From the NCBI RefSeq assembly GCF_016458305.1, contig NZ_JAEMHL010000004.1:1-64000 (forward strand): a stretch of 64,000 nucleotides of DNA, read 5' to 3'. Below, piece after piece: positions 34,629-45,280 of the stretch; the stretch's first letter is position 1; each line of letters starts with the position of its first letter. Below the pieces are notes generated by a model. That model had not been told where the DNA came from and ran no database searches. It saw only the letters and a program-made list of their open reading frames with translations. The DNA comes from Geomonas anaerohicana (GTDB taxonomy: Bacteria; Desulfobacterota; Desulfuromonadia; Geobacterales; Geobacteraceae). The position numbers were made by a program, and so were the translations under genes.

Positions 34629-36197
34629 TTGTCTGAAAAGAAGAACATAGCCCGCGCCGCAGGCGTTTTGGGCGCAGCCACCATGCTCTCCCGCATCATG
34701 GGCATGATCCGCGACATGGTCGTTTCCCGTCTGTTCGGCGCCGGCCTCTATACCGACGCATTCTTCGCCGCATTCCAGATCCCCAACATGCTGCGCCGCT
34801 TCTTCGCCGAGGGGGCGCTCACCTCCGCTTTCGTCCCCACCTTCTCGGAGTGGCACACCAACAAGGGAGCGGAGGAGACCCGTGCACTGGCGAACGTTTG
34901 CTTCACCGCGCTTACCATAGTCATGGCCGGGATCACCATCCTCGGCATCATCTTCTCGCCGCAGCTCGTGCACCTGATGTTCCCGGGCTTCTCGTCCAAC
35001 CCCGAGAAACTCTCGGTGACCATCCTGCTGAACCGGCTCATGTTCCCGTACATCTTCTTCGTGAGCCTGGTCGCCCTGTGCATGGGGATACTGAACACGC
35101 TGCGCCATTTCTTCACTCCGGCCATCTCCACGGTGTTCCTGAACATCTCCATGATCCTGAGCGCCCTGCTGCTGCACGACCGGTTCCAGGTCCCCATCGT
35201 CGCCCTGGCAGTGGGCGTACTGATCGGCGGGGTGTTGCAACTGGTGCTGCAGTTGCCGGTGCTGTACCGGATGGGCTTTCCGCTCAGGCCCAACTTCAAC
35301 TTCGACCACCCGGCCCTGAAGAGGATCACGCTGCTCATGGGGCCCTCTGTGTTCGGGGTCGGCGTCTACTACCTCAACATAACGGTCGGCTCCATCCTCG
35401 CGTCGCTGCTTCCCGAGGGGAGCGTTTCCTACCTGTACTACGCCCAGCGGCTGTTCGAGTTTCCCCAGGGGATCTTCACCGTCTCGGTTGCCCAGGCGGT
35501 GCTCCCGTCCATGAGCAGGCAGGCTGCCATAGGCGACATGGACGCGCTCAAGGAGTCGCTCTCCTACGGCGTCCGGCTCACCCTGTTCATCACCATCCCC
35601 GCCATGGTAGGGCTCATGTTCTGCGCCACGCCGATCTTCTCGCTGCTGTTCATGGGGGGCGCCTTCGACTATGCCAAGGCGGTCAACTGCGGCACCGCGC
35701 TCCTTTACTACTCCGTAGGGCTTTCCTTCGTGGCGCTGGTGCGCGTGCTGGTCCCCGCCTTCTACGCGCTCAAAGACACGAAGACCCCGGTGGTCATCGC
35801 CTTCGCCGCTTTCCTGCTCAACCTGCTGTTCAGCCTGCTGCTGATGGGGCCGATGCAGCACGGCGGGCTCGCGCTGGCTTCGTCGCTCTCCGCGCTGGGC
35901 AACATGCTGCTCCTGCTCTGGTTCCTGAGGAAGAAGATCGGACCATTCGGCGGTCGGGCCATTGCCGTTGCCGGGGTGAAAGGGGTGGTCGCCTCCATCC
36001 CGATGGCGCTGGCGGTGTACTGGATCATGCGCCTCATCGACTGGTCGCCCGCTGGGAAAAGGCTCTTGAAAGGGGGCGTGCTGGGGAGCGGGGTGCTGGC
36101 AGGGATGGCCATCTTCCTGGTGTCGGCGTACCTGCTGCGCTGCGAGGAGGCCGGTGACGTGATCCGCCTGGTGAAGAGGAAGCTGCTTAAAAAATAG
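34629..36197 (+). CDS. murJ: Lipid II flippase MurJ
   Basis: MurJ moves the peptidoglycan precursor lipid II across the cytoplasmic membrane. The 522-residue protein has about 14 hydrophobic segments and the family's N-terminal pattern AAGVLGAATMLSRIMGMIRD and FFAAFQIPNMLRRFFAEGALTSAFVP. No ATG is suitable: the start is TTG 34629, with AGGAGG upstream at normal spacing. It is the last gene of the rightward block and is convergent with mazG. Confidence 0.94.
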   Translation: MSEKKNIARAAGVLGAATMLSRIMGMIRDMVVSRLFGAGLYTDAFFAAFQIPNMLRRFFAEGALTSAFVPTFSEWHTNKGAEETRALANVCFTALTIVMAGITILGIIFSPQLVHLMFPGFSSNPEKLSVTILLNRLMFPYIFFVSLVALCMGILNTLRHFFTPAISTVFLNISMILSALLLHDRFQVPIVALAVGVLIGGVLQLVLQLPVLYRMGFPLRPNFNFDHPALKRITLLMGPSVFGVGVYYLNITVGSILASLLPEGSVSYLYYAQRLFEFPQGIFTVSVAQAVLPSMSRQAAIGDMDALKESLSYGVRLTLFITIPAMVGLMFCATPIFSLLFMGGAFDYAKAVNCGTALLYYSVGLSFVALVRVLVPAFYALKDTKTPVVIAFAAFLLNLLFSLLLMGPMQHGGLALASSLSALGNMLLLLWFLRKKIGPFGGRAIAVAGVKGVVASIPMALAVYWIMRLIDWSPAGKRLLKGGVLGSGVLAGMAIFLVSAYLLRCEEAGDVIRLVKRKLLKK

Positions 36198-36499
36198 AAG
36201 GGGCGCTTTGGGAAGCCAAGGGGGCGCGAGGTGGGCGGAAATCGGGTAGTTATGCACAGGATTTCCACCGGGGTTGCCACCTAATTAGGTGCAGCTAATA
36301 CAGCGTGTGGTCGATAGACCACGTTTGTATACGATCCGGTGTAAGTAGTTGATTTTTCGTTCGAATATCGTTGTGGCCAATAATTATGCAGAACGCGGAA
36401 AGTGCTTAAAAGCCGTAGGTTTCTCAGTTTGTCAACATCGTTATCCACACCTTTTCCACACAAAATGTGGATAAGCCGCTGGTCTCCCAAAAACATTAA
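36198..36499. promoter_or_regulatory. AT-rich convergent gap with DnaA-box-like cluster
   Basis: No gene. On the plus strand TTATGCACA (36250-36258), TTATCCACA (36441-36449) and TTTTCCACA (36452-36460), and on the minus strand TTATCCACA (36466-36474), match or nearly match the DnaA consensus TTATNCACA. Two palindromes are also present: CACCTAATTAGGTG (36278-36291) and GTGGTC-GATA-GACCAC (36307-36322). The rest is clearly more AT-rich than the flanking genes. No intrinsic terminator is obvious, although both murJ and mazG end here. Replication-related or DnaA-titrating function is inference only. Confidence 0.55.
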
Positions 36500-37300
36500 T
36501 TAGATTGAACCTTTCTCTAATTTCTTGGCCTCTTCCCAAATGAGATCCATCTCCTCGAGGGTGGCATCCTGCAGCTTGCGACCGCGGCCGTGCAGGGTCT
36601 CCTCGACGTGACTGAAACGCCGGGTGAAACGCTGGATGGTCTTCCTGAGGGCTTCCTCCGGGTCGAGCGACAGGAAACGCCCCAGGTTCACGATGGCGAA
36701 GATGAGATCGCCCAGTTCCGCCTCCATCTCCTGCTGGTCCCCGGCGGCCATCGCCTCCTGGAACTCGTGCAGTTCCTCCATCACCTTGGCAAAAACCTGG
36801 TCGGTATGTTCCCAGTCGAAGCCGACCCGCGCCGCCTTCTCCGTGATCTTCTGCGCCTTCATCAGGGCAGGCAGGTGCGGCGGGATCCCCGACAGCGCCG
36901 ACTTCCGCTCGTCCCCTTTTTCGTTCTTCTTGATCTTCTCCCAGTTTTCCACCTGCGCCGCGCTGCTCTCTATGACCTGGTCCCCGAAGACGTGGGGGTG
37001 GCGGCGCACCAGTTTCTCGTTGATCGCGTCCAGCACCTGGTCCATGGTAAAGGCCCCGCGTTCCTCGGCGACCGCGGCGTGAAAGACCGGCTGCAGGATC
37101 AGGTCTCCCAGTTCCTCCTTGAGGAGCTTGTCGTCCTTGGCGTCGATGGCCTCGATCACCTCGTAGGACTCTTCCAGCAGGTAACGTTTGAGCGATTCGT
37201 GGCTCTGCTCGGCGTCCCACGGGCACCCTCCCGGCGCGCGCAGTCTGCGCATGATTTCCATGAGGCGGTCGAAGCGGTCTTGGGTGGTTTCACTGGACAT
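36500..37300 (-). CDS. mazG: Nucleoside triphosphate pyrophosphohydrolase MazG
   Basis: MazG hydrolyses NTPs and dNTPs to monophosphates and pyrophosphate. The 266-residue protein has two tandem MazG domains: the first contains GGCPWDAEQSHESLKRYLLE, the metal-binding EESYEVIEAID and ELGDLILQPVFHA; the second contains ELGDLIFAIVNLGRFL. I start at ATG 37300, giving MSSETTQDRFDRL; the upstream extension is repeat-derived. It is leftward, separated from the cytochrome gene by GC-rich hairpins. Confidence 0.94.
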   Translation of the reverse strand: MSSETTQDRFDRLMEIMRRLRAPGGCPWDAEQSHESLKRYLLEESYEVIEAIDAKDDKLLKEELGDLILQPVFHAAVAEERGAFTMDQVLDAINEKLVRRHPHVFGDQVIESSAAQVENWEKIKKNEKGDERKSALSGIPPHLPALMKAQKITEKAARVGFDWEHTDQVFAKVMEELHEFQEAMAAGDQQEMEAELGDLIFAIVNLGRFLSLDPEEALRKTIQRFTRRFSHVEETLHGRGRKLQDATLEEMDLIWEEAKKLEKGSI

Positions 37301-37330
37301 GGCACTGTTCTCCGGAAGGAAATTGTTTGC

Positions 37331-37426
37331 TCCCTCCCCCGGAGGGGGAGGGTAGGGGAGGGGGATCATCTGCGGACAGCTATGGCGATTCCCCCCTCCC
37401 AGCCTCCCCCCTCCGGGGGGAGGGGC
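37331..37426. repeat. GC-rich hairpin repeats between cytochrome and mazG genes
   Basis: Two copies of a CCCTCCCCCGGAGGGGGAGGG-like palindrome (37331-37362 and 37391-37426). Related GC-rich elements occur at 51406-51490 and near 47855-47878. Confidence 0.7.
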
Positions 37427-37444
37427 GCAAAGGGAGAGCGGAAG

Positions 37445-37801
37445 CTACTTGAGCCCGCTCAGGTAGTCGACCAGGGAGTCGATCTGCTTCTTCGAGAAGG
37501 TGTCGTAGGGGGGCATGGCGGTGCCGGGGTAGACCTTGGCCGGCTCGCGGATGACCTGCTCCAGGAAGCGCCGGTCCCTCTTGCTGCCGACGTGCGACAG
37601 TTCGGGGCCGACCACGCCCCCCTTGTCCTTGACGATATGGCAATCGCGGCAGCGCTCGTTGAAGAGTTCCTCGCCGAGGAGCTCCAGCCGGGCCGGTGAC
37701 TGCTTCGGCGCCGGCGCCTGCGCTTCCTCGTGTCTGGAACAGCCGCAAAAGAGCGCCAAGGCCATTGCCGCGACTATGAAGCTTTCTCGCATGCGGATCA
37801 C
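37445..37801 (-). CDS. Small exported cytochrome c
   Basis: A 118-residue class I cytochrome c. An N-terminal signal segment ends CGCSRHEE, possibly a lipoprotein signal although the lipobox (FCGC) is atypical. The haem motif is CRDCH (about residues 51-55), and the distal methionine is probably in GTAMPPYD. The start is uncertain: GTG 37801 overlaps the tgt stop codon (GTGA) and has AGGGG at good spacing, while ATG 37792 has poorer spacing. It is cotranscribed with tgt. Confidence 0.87.
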   Translation of the reverse strand: MIRMRESFIVAAMALALFCGCSRHEEAQAPAPKQSPARLELLGEELFNERCRDCHIVKDKGGVVGPELSHVGSKRDRRFLEQVIREPAKVYPGTAMPPYDTFSKKQIDSLVDYLSGLK

Positions 37802-38907
37802 TTATTCCCCTTCATATAGGCGGCAAGGAACTGCTGCTTGTATTCGACGAAGCGTCCCTCTTCGATGGAGGTCCTGATCTCCGCCATCATGTTCAGGTAG
37901 AAGTGCACGTTGTGGATGCTGGCCAGGATCGCCGAGAGCACCTCGTTCGAGGTGAACAGGTGGTGCAGGTAGGCCCTGGTGAAGTTGCGGCAGGTGTAGC
38001 AGGTGCAGTTGGGCTCGACCGGGTAGAAGTCGCGCCGGTAGTTCTTGTTGGTGAGCCGGATGCGGCCGCGGTTGGTGAACAGGGTCGCGCTCCTCGCGTA
38101 CCGGGTCGGGATGACGCAGTCGAACATGTCGATGCCGCGCTCGACGCTCTCCAGGATGTCCTCGGGAAGCCCGACACCCATCAGGTAGCGCGGCTTGTCT
38201 TCCGGCAGATGCGGTGCGGTGTACCCCACCACCTGCTTGAGAAGTTCCAGTCCTTCACCCACGGAAACCCCGCCGATGGCGTAACCGGGAAAGTCCATTT
38301 TCACCAGAGCCTTGGCACAGCGCTTCCTCAAGTCTTCGAACACGCTCCCCTGTACGATGCCGAACAGGTACTGGTTCTCGCGCGAGTGCGCATCGATGCA
38401 CTGCTTGGCCCAGCGGATGGTCTTCTCGGTGGAGCGCTCCGCGTACGCCTTGTCGCAGGGGTAGGGGATGCACTCGTCGAAGTTCATGATGATGTCGGCA
38501 CCCAGGGCCTCCTGGATGGCGATCGCTTTGGCCGGGTCCAGGAAGATCTCCTCGCCGGTGTCCTCGTGGCGGAAGAATACCCCTTCCTCGGTGATGCGCT
38601 TTTTCGGAAGCGAGAAGACCTGGAACCCGCCGGAGTCGGTCAGGATGGGGCCGTCCCAGCACATGAACTTGTGCAGCCCGCCCGCCTTCTGCACCAGGGC
38701 CTCGCCGGGGTGCAGGTGCAGGTGGTAGGTATTGGAGAGGATGATCTGGGCGCCGGTCTCCTTGACCTGTGCCGGGGTCATCGCCTTCATGGCGGCGTGG
38801 GTCGCCACCGGCATGAATATCGGGGTCTGGATCTCGCCGTGGGCGGTGGTCACCACGCCGCGGCGCGCCCCCGACTTGGGGTCCTTCTTGAGCAGTTTAT
38901 AAATCAT
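37798..38907 (-). CDS. tgt: tRNA-guanine transglycosylase
   Basis: Tgt exchanges guanine 34 for the queuosine precursor preQ1 in tRNAs with GUN anticodons. The 369-residue TIM-barrel protein has the substrate motif DSGGFQVFSL, the nucleophile region MFDCVIPTR and the zinc site CTCYTCRNF with a downstream histidine. QueH, the last enzyme of the pathway, is encoded at 12434-12964. The stop codon overlaps the start of the small cytochrome gene. Confidence 0.97.
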   Translation of the reverse strand: MIYKLLKKDPKSGARRGVVTTAHGEIQTPIFMPVATHAAMKAMTPAQVKETGAQIILSNTYHLHLHPGEALVQKAGGLHKFMCWDGPILTDSGGFQVFSLPKKRITEEGVFFRHEDTGEEIFLDPAKAIAIQEALGADIIMNFDECIPYPCDKAYAERSTEKTIRWAKQCIDAHSRENQYLFGIVQGSVFEDLRKRCAKALVKMDFPGYAIGGVSVGEGLELLKQVVGYTAPHLPEDKPRYLMGVGLPEDILESVERGIDMFDCVIPTRYARSATLFTNRGRIRLTNKNYRRDFYPVEPNCTCYTCRNFTRAYLHHLFTSNEVLSAILASIHNVHFYLNMMAEIRTSIEEGRFVEYKQQFLAAYMKGNK

Positions 38908-39053
38908 GAACCTTCCTGACTTTAATGTTTTACTGAGGGTGCCTATCCTAATTAGCAGAGCGGGGTGAAAAATGCAACAATACGGCCGCGTAAGCGTTAT
39001 TTCAAAACAGGGTTACTGCACTTTAGAGGAGGCTAAGGTCTCTGAACCATTAA

Positions 39054-39070
39054 TTGTATGCTGTATACAA
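39054..39070. promoter_or_regulatory. Operator-like inverted repeat upstream of the sdh promoter
   Basis: TTGTAT-GCTGT-ATACAA, perfect 6-base arms, ends 7 bases before the -35 box. The position would suit an activator or a repressor of sdhCAB. The regulator is unknown. Confidence 0.5.
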
Positions 39071-39077
39071 AAAACTG

Positions 39078-39106
39078 TTGCATTTTCGTATAACGGCATT
39101 TAATAT
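39078..39106 (+). promoter_or_regulatory. Predicted sdhCAB promoter
   Basis: TTGCAT (39078-39083) and TAATAT (39101-39106) with a 17-base spacer. Confidence 0.65.
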
Positions 39107-39187
39107 GCGCGTCTATCAACCCGCCGATTTTTATGTTATAGATACCATCCACTGTTGCTAATGTGAGTTCAATAAAGGAGAGATCGA

Positions 39188-39256
39188 ATGCAGACACTGA
39201 GCCCGTGGCGCGGTCCCCCATCCCCCCCAAGCGGAAGCCGCGAGTCCGCCCCGTGA
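39188..39256 (+). CDS. Possible 22-residue proline-rich leader peptide
   Basis: An ATG with an excellent ribosome binding site (AAAGGAGAG, spacing about 7) opens a 22-codon frame, MQTLSPWRGPPSPPSGSRES then AP, ending in TGA. It lies about 80 bases after the sdh promoter and 86 bases before sdhC. The Pro-Pro pairs (GPPSPPSG) are typical of sequences that slow ribosomes. It may be a regulatory leader or a small protein. Only the ribosome binding site and position support it, so expression is uncertain. Confidence 0.4.
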   Translation: MQTLSPWRGPPSPPSGSRESAP

Positions 39257-39342
39257 CCGGGTTTTCGGGACTTGTACTCCTCCGGTGTACGCACGCAATC
39301 CAACTCAACTGATTATCGAAAAAAGGCAAAGGGACAAAAAAC

Positions 39343-40008
39343 ATGCGAATCTTATCTAGCTCTGTGGGAAGAAAGATCCTGATGTCCATCACGGGTCAGC
39401 TCCTGATCATCTTCATCCTGATACACCTGATCGGAAACTCCACCATCTTCTTCGGCCCCAACGGCATCAACGCCTATGCTGAGCACCTGCATAGCCTGCC
39501 GCCGCTGGTCTGGGCCTTCCGCCTGTTCATGCTGGCAGCCATCGCCGTTCACATCTGCTACGGCGTCACGCTGACCCTGGAGAACAAGGCCGCCAACCCC
39601 GGCGCTTACGCGGTGAAAAGGAACCTTAAGGCGAGCTTCGCTTCCGAGAACATGATCTGGACCGGCCTCTTGGTCGCCGGCTTCATCATCTATCACCTGA
39701 TCCAGTTCACCATTCACGGCACCCCCGACGTCGTAGTCGGCCTCGACTCCGCCAACCGTCCGGACGTGTTCAGGATGGTGGTGACCAGCTTCGGCAACGG
39801 CCTGATCGCCCTGGCCTACATGTTCGCCATGCTGATGCTGTTCCTGCACCTCTCCCACGGCATCCCGAGCTTCCTGCAGACCATGGGGTGGAACAACGAG
39901 AAGACCATCCCGGCCTTCGGTACCGGTGGCAAGGTTATCTCCGCCATCCTCATGCTTGCTTACATCTCGATTCCTGCGGTCATCCTGGCCGGCTTATTGA
40001 AACTTTAG
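39343..40008 (+). CDS. sdhC: Succinate dehydrogenase/fumarate reductase cytochrome b subunit
   Basis: The 221-residue membrane anchor of complex II, of the five-helix dihaem b558 type found in Wolinella, Bacillus and Geobacter. It carries conserved histidines in hydrophobic helices (ILIHLIGNSTIFFG, AVHICYGVTL, YHLIQFTIHG, LHLSHGIPS) as haem b ligands and passes electrons between the menaquinone pool and SdhA/B. It is the first gene of the operon, 9 bases before sdhA. In Geobacter this C-A-B enzyme is reported to act both as succinate dehydrogenase and fumarate reductase. Confidence 0.95.
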   Translation: MRILSSSVGRKILMSITGQLLIIFILIHLIGNSTIFFGPNGINAYAEHLHSLPPLVWAFRLFMLAAIAVHICYGVTLTLENKAANPGAYAVKRNLKASFASENMIWTGLLVAGFIIYHLIQFTIHGTPDVVVGLDSANRPDVFRMVVTSFGNGLIALAYMFAMLMLFLHLSHGIPSFLQTMGWNNEKTIPAFGTGGKVISAILMLAYISIPAVILAGLLKL

Positions 40009-40017
40009 GGGGTTCAA

Positions 40018-42671
<2,654 letters not shown>

Positions 42672-42696
42672 GCGGCTCGTATCAAAGAAGAACCCG

Positions 42697-42726
42697 GGGC
42701 GGAAGGGAAACCTTCCGCCCTTTTTT
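42697..42726 (+). terminator. Intrinsic terminator of sdhCAB
   Basis: Stem GGGCGGAAGG / CCTTCCGCCC with a GAAA tetraloop and TTTTTT immediately after. Confidence 0.93.
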
Positions 42727-42782
42727 ATGGCTTTATTAGCGATCCGCGTTGGTTCTCCTCCCTAGCGCCCTGCACCGAAGGA

Positions 42783-42887
42783 GGGGACCGGTTCCGCCAG
42801 GTGCCTGTCCCCTTAAGGCTTGCGCAAGGCGGGCAGGGCGGAATGGCGCGCTCCGCTAGAGGGACAGGCACCTACGGAGCCAGTCCC
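42783..42887. repeat. Two-armed R3 inverted repeat
   Basis: GGGGACCGGTTCCGCCAGGT on the left and GGGACAGGCACCTACGGAGC followed by CAGTCCC on the right, enclosing about 45 bases. Same family as 12382-12410, 19087-19190 and 53646-53675. Confidence 0.82.
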
Positions 42888-42959
42888 TTCTTAGTACTTG
42901 ATTCCGGCCCGGATTTACCTTACTTTCTGGCGCAGCCGGCTTCAGCCGTTGGGAGTGAT

Positions 42960-43262
42960 ATGCAACTTACCTATGCCTTCGTGGCCAACATCTTTTTGAC
43001 CTTCATCGACGCTACCGTCGGGTATTACGCGGCTCCGGCCCTGGCGGCACTGGTGGGGAGCGATGCCGATGGAGCCGAGGAGTCGGTGCGGGGCATCCGC
43101 CGGCTGCTCTCAGCGGTGGTGGCCCTGTACATGTTCTTCAACTGCCTCGCCTACTTCGACGGGATCCCGTGGCTTTTGTACTGCACCACTGCCGTGCTGG
43201 CCGTGGACATCACCGCGCAGATGGTCATCTTCCGCAAGATGGCCGGGCCCCGGGGGCACTGA
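42960..43262 (+). CDS. Small three-helix membrane protein of unknown function
   Basis: A 100-residue hydrophobic protein (MQLTYAFVANIFLTFIDATV...) with three probable membrane helices at about residues 7-33, 48-66 and 70-92 and a short basic C-terminus. I start at ATG 42960, six bases after GGGAG; the longer frame from 42801 translates the R3 repeat. It stands alone between the sdh terminator and a histidine kinase. I recognise no family. The hydrophobic pattern and the ribosome binding site support it as real. Confidence 0.68.
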   Translation: MQLTYAFVANIFLTFIDATVGYYAAPALAALVGSDADGAEESVRGIRRLLSAVVALYMFFNCLAYFDGIPWLLYCTTAVLAVDITAQMVIFRKMAGPRGH

Positions 43263-43520
43263 CGGCGTCCCCTTGGTCCCCTTCGCCTAGTGGCAAGCGC
43301 ACCTGAAGGTCGATACGCGGCCCTGAGGGGAGAACTCGCACGCACTGTCATTGCGGGTCCTGTCACTGTCTTTACTCTGTACGGATCCGGAGCCATCCAG
43401 TTGCAGCAATGACTCTAATTGTTTCTGAAACGAAGAAAATGGTTTATCAGTCTGGCTTAATGTGTTATTTTTATCCCTCCGTTGTCCCGCTGTCACTTCC
43501 GGCAGCGCACGAGGTAACAC
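43263..43520. other. Gap before the PAS histidine kinase
   Basis: 258 bases with no convincing gene. The second half is AT-richer and probably contains the kinase promoter, but no hexamer pair with normal spacing stands out. Confidence 0.5.
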
Positions 43521-45269
43521 TTGAGCGAGATGCCATCTCCCATAGCGAGTTTCAAGGACTGCATAGGGAAGAGGTGGGGCTCCACCATGGAGCAAAACCT
43601 CTTCGTGCTGCTGTGCATCACGGCGGCCGTCGCCTCGTTCTTTGTCGTCATTCCCACTAACTACCTGCAGCACCTTCCTGTCTACATCAACGTTTGCGTC
43701 GCCGCCTTCGGAGTGTTCGTGCTGCTGCTTCTGTGTGAGGCGAGCCGGGGGCGCTACCGCACGACGGCACTCTTCTTCCTGTTCATGGTCCTCCTGAACG
43801 TGATCTGGTTTCCCAACGGCGCATCGGACGGAAGCCTCCCCCTGTACTTTTTCTGCCTGCTCATGTACCTCCCCATCTTTTTCCGGGGGCGTGCGCGGTG
43901 GCTCCCCCTGGTCCTGCTCACCTTGGACGGCATTGCCCTGATGGCTTTGGAGCTGAGGTTTCCCGAGTGGGTAACCCCCTTTCAGTCCGAGCAGGACCGT
44001 ATCGCCGACAACATGGTCGGCTTTGCGGTTACCACGGTCTGTTGTGGCGTTATGCTGTGGTCACTGCTGAGAAATTACGAGAAGGAGCAAACCCGGCTGG
44101 TTACGGTGAACGAGGAGCTCCAGCGCGCCATCGTGGAGCGTGCCGCGGTGGAAGGGGCACTGCTGCAAAACCGCGAACTGCTCAACTCGGTGATCGATGG
44201 AACGACGGATGCCATCTTCGTCAAAGACATCAGCGGACGCTATCTCCTCTTCAACTCGGCGGCCTGCCGCATGACCGGGAAAACGCAGGAGCAGGTGCTG
44301 GGCAGGGATGATTTCGACGTCTTTCCTCCCGAGGTCGCGGGCACGGTGATGGCAATGGACCAGGAGGTGTTGACGGGCAACCGGGTGCAGTTGGGGGAGC
44401 GGGAAGTGGGTGGGGCCGGCGGGCGCTTTGTCGTCGAGGTGATCAAGGGGCCGCTGCACAACAAGCAGGGACAGGTGGTCGGTTTATTCGGCATCGCCCG
44501 CGACGTTACCCAGAGCCGGCGCATGGCGGAGGAACTGCGGCTGCTGAACGAAGAACTGGAGCGACGGGTGGCTGAGCGGACCGCGCGGCTGGAAGTGGCC
44601 ATGAGGGAGCAGGAGGCGTTCAGCTACTCGGTCTCCCATGACCTGCGCGGGCCGCTGCGGCATATCAACAGCTACGGCTCGATACTGCTCGAGGAATTCG
44701 GCCCGGACCTGGTGCCCGAGGCGCGGGGATACCTGGAGCGGATCCGCACCTCCAGCAAGAGGATGGGAGACCTGATCGACGGCCTGCTGGAGCTTTCGCG
44801 CATCGGGCGCTCCGAGTTGAACCGGGGCACGGTGAACCTGAGCGAACTCGCCTTCGGCATCGGCTGCAAGCTGCAGGATTCCGAGCCGTCGCGACGGGTC
44901 GATTTCCTGATCCAGCCTGGTCTGCACGTCGAGGGAGACCGGCTGCTGCTGGAGTTGATGCTGGAAAATCTGGTCGGCAACGCATGGAAGTACTCCAGCG
45001 TCCGGGAGCGGGCCCGGATCGAGCTCGGCTCTTCGCTGCACGAGGAGGGCGAGGCCTTTTTCATCAAGGACAACGGCGTCGGGTTCGACATGGCGTACCG
45101 GGACAAGCTGTTCGGGGCGTTCCAGCGGTTGCACGGCGCTGAGTTCGAGGGGACCGGCATCGGGTTGGCAACGGTGAAGCGGATCGTGGAGCGGCACGGC
45201 GGATCGGTCTGGGCGCAGGGCGTGGTCGATGAGGGCGCCACCGTCTACTTCACCTTGCCGCGGGGATAG
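43521..45269 (+). CDS. Membrane PAS-domain sensor histidine kinase
   Basis: A 582-residue kinase. Five or so hydrophobic segments occupy about residues 25-190, followed by a coiled coil, a PAS domain (about 215-330, VIDGTTDAIFVKDISGRYLLFN), and a second coiled coil. The HisKA box SVSHDLRGPLRHINSYG has the phosphoacceptor H373; the ATPase domain shows NLVGNAWKYS, DNGVGFD and GTGIGLATVKRIVERHGG. No receiver domain and no adjacent response regulator are present, so its partner is encoded elsewhere. TTG 43521 is the best start because GAGG lies six bases upstream; ATG 43530 is too far from it. Confidence 0.9.
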   Translation: MSEMPSPIASFKDCIGKRWGSTMEQNLFVLLCITAAVASFFVVIPTNYLQHLPVYINVCVAAFGVFVLLLLCEASRGRYRTTALFFLFMVLLNVIWFPNGASDGSLPLYFFCLLMYLPIFFRGRARWLPLVLLTLDGIALMALELRFPEWVTPFQSEQDRIADNMVGFAVTTVCCGVMLWSLLRNYEKEQTRLVTVNEELQRAIVERAAVEGALLQNRELLNSVIDGTTDAIFVKDISGRYLLFNSAACRMTGKTQEQVLGRDDFDVFPPEVAGTVMAMDQEVLTGNRVQLGEREVGGAGGRFVVEVIKGPLHNKQGQVVGLFGIARDVTQSRRMAEELRLLNEELERRVAERTARLEVAMREQEAFSYSVSHDLRGPLRHINSYGSILLEEFGPDLVPEARGYLERIRTSSKRMGDLIDGLLELSRIGRSELNRGTVNLSELAFGIGCKLQDSEPSRRVDFLIQPGLHVEGDRLLLELMLENLVGNAWKYSSVRERARIELGSSLHEEGEAFFIKDNGVGFDMAYRDKLFGAFQRLHGAEFEGTGIGLATVKRIVERHGGSVWAQGVVDEGATVYFTLPRG

Positions 45270-45280
45270 GGGGATTTGAC

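Larger units (their letters stand above)
38908..39342. other. 435-base divergent regulatory region between tgt and sdhC
   Basis: Holds the sdh promoter (39078-39106), an inverted repeat upstream of it (39054-39070) and a possible 22-codon leader ORF (39188-39256). The ~100 bases from 39257 to the sdhC start contain no clear terminator. The tgt-proximal part (38908-39050) shows no convincing element. Confidence 0.75.

Noticed and set aside
36198-36499. Simple double terminator between convergent genes
   Set aside because: Neither palindrome is followed by a T-run on either strand; they are better described as symmetric protein-binding candidates.
39107-39342. Possible cyclic-di-GMP (GEMM) riboswitch in the sdh leader
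   Set aside because: GEMM elements are common in Geobacter-type genomes, so I looked, but the conserved GEMM core sequences are not present.
42801-42959. N-terminal extension of the small membrane protein
   Set aside because: It translates the R3 inverted repeat; the ATG at 42960 has a ribosome binding site and begins the hydrophobic protein.
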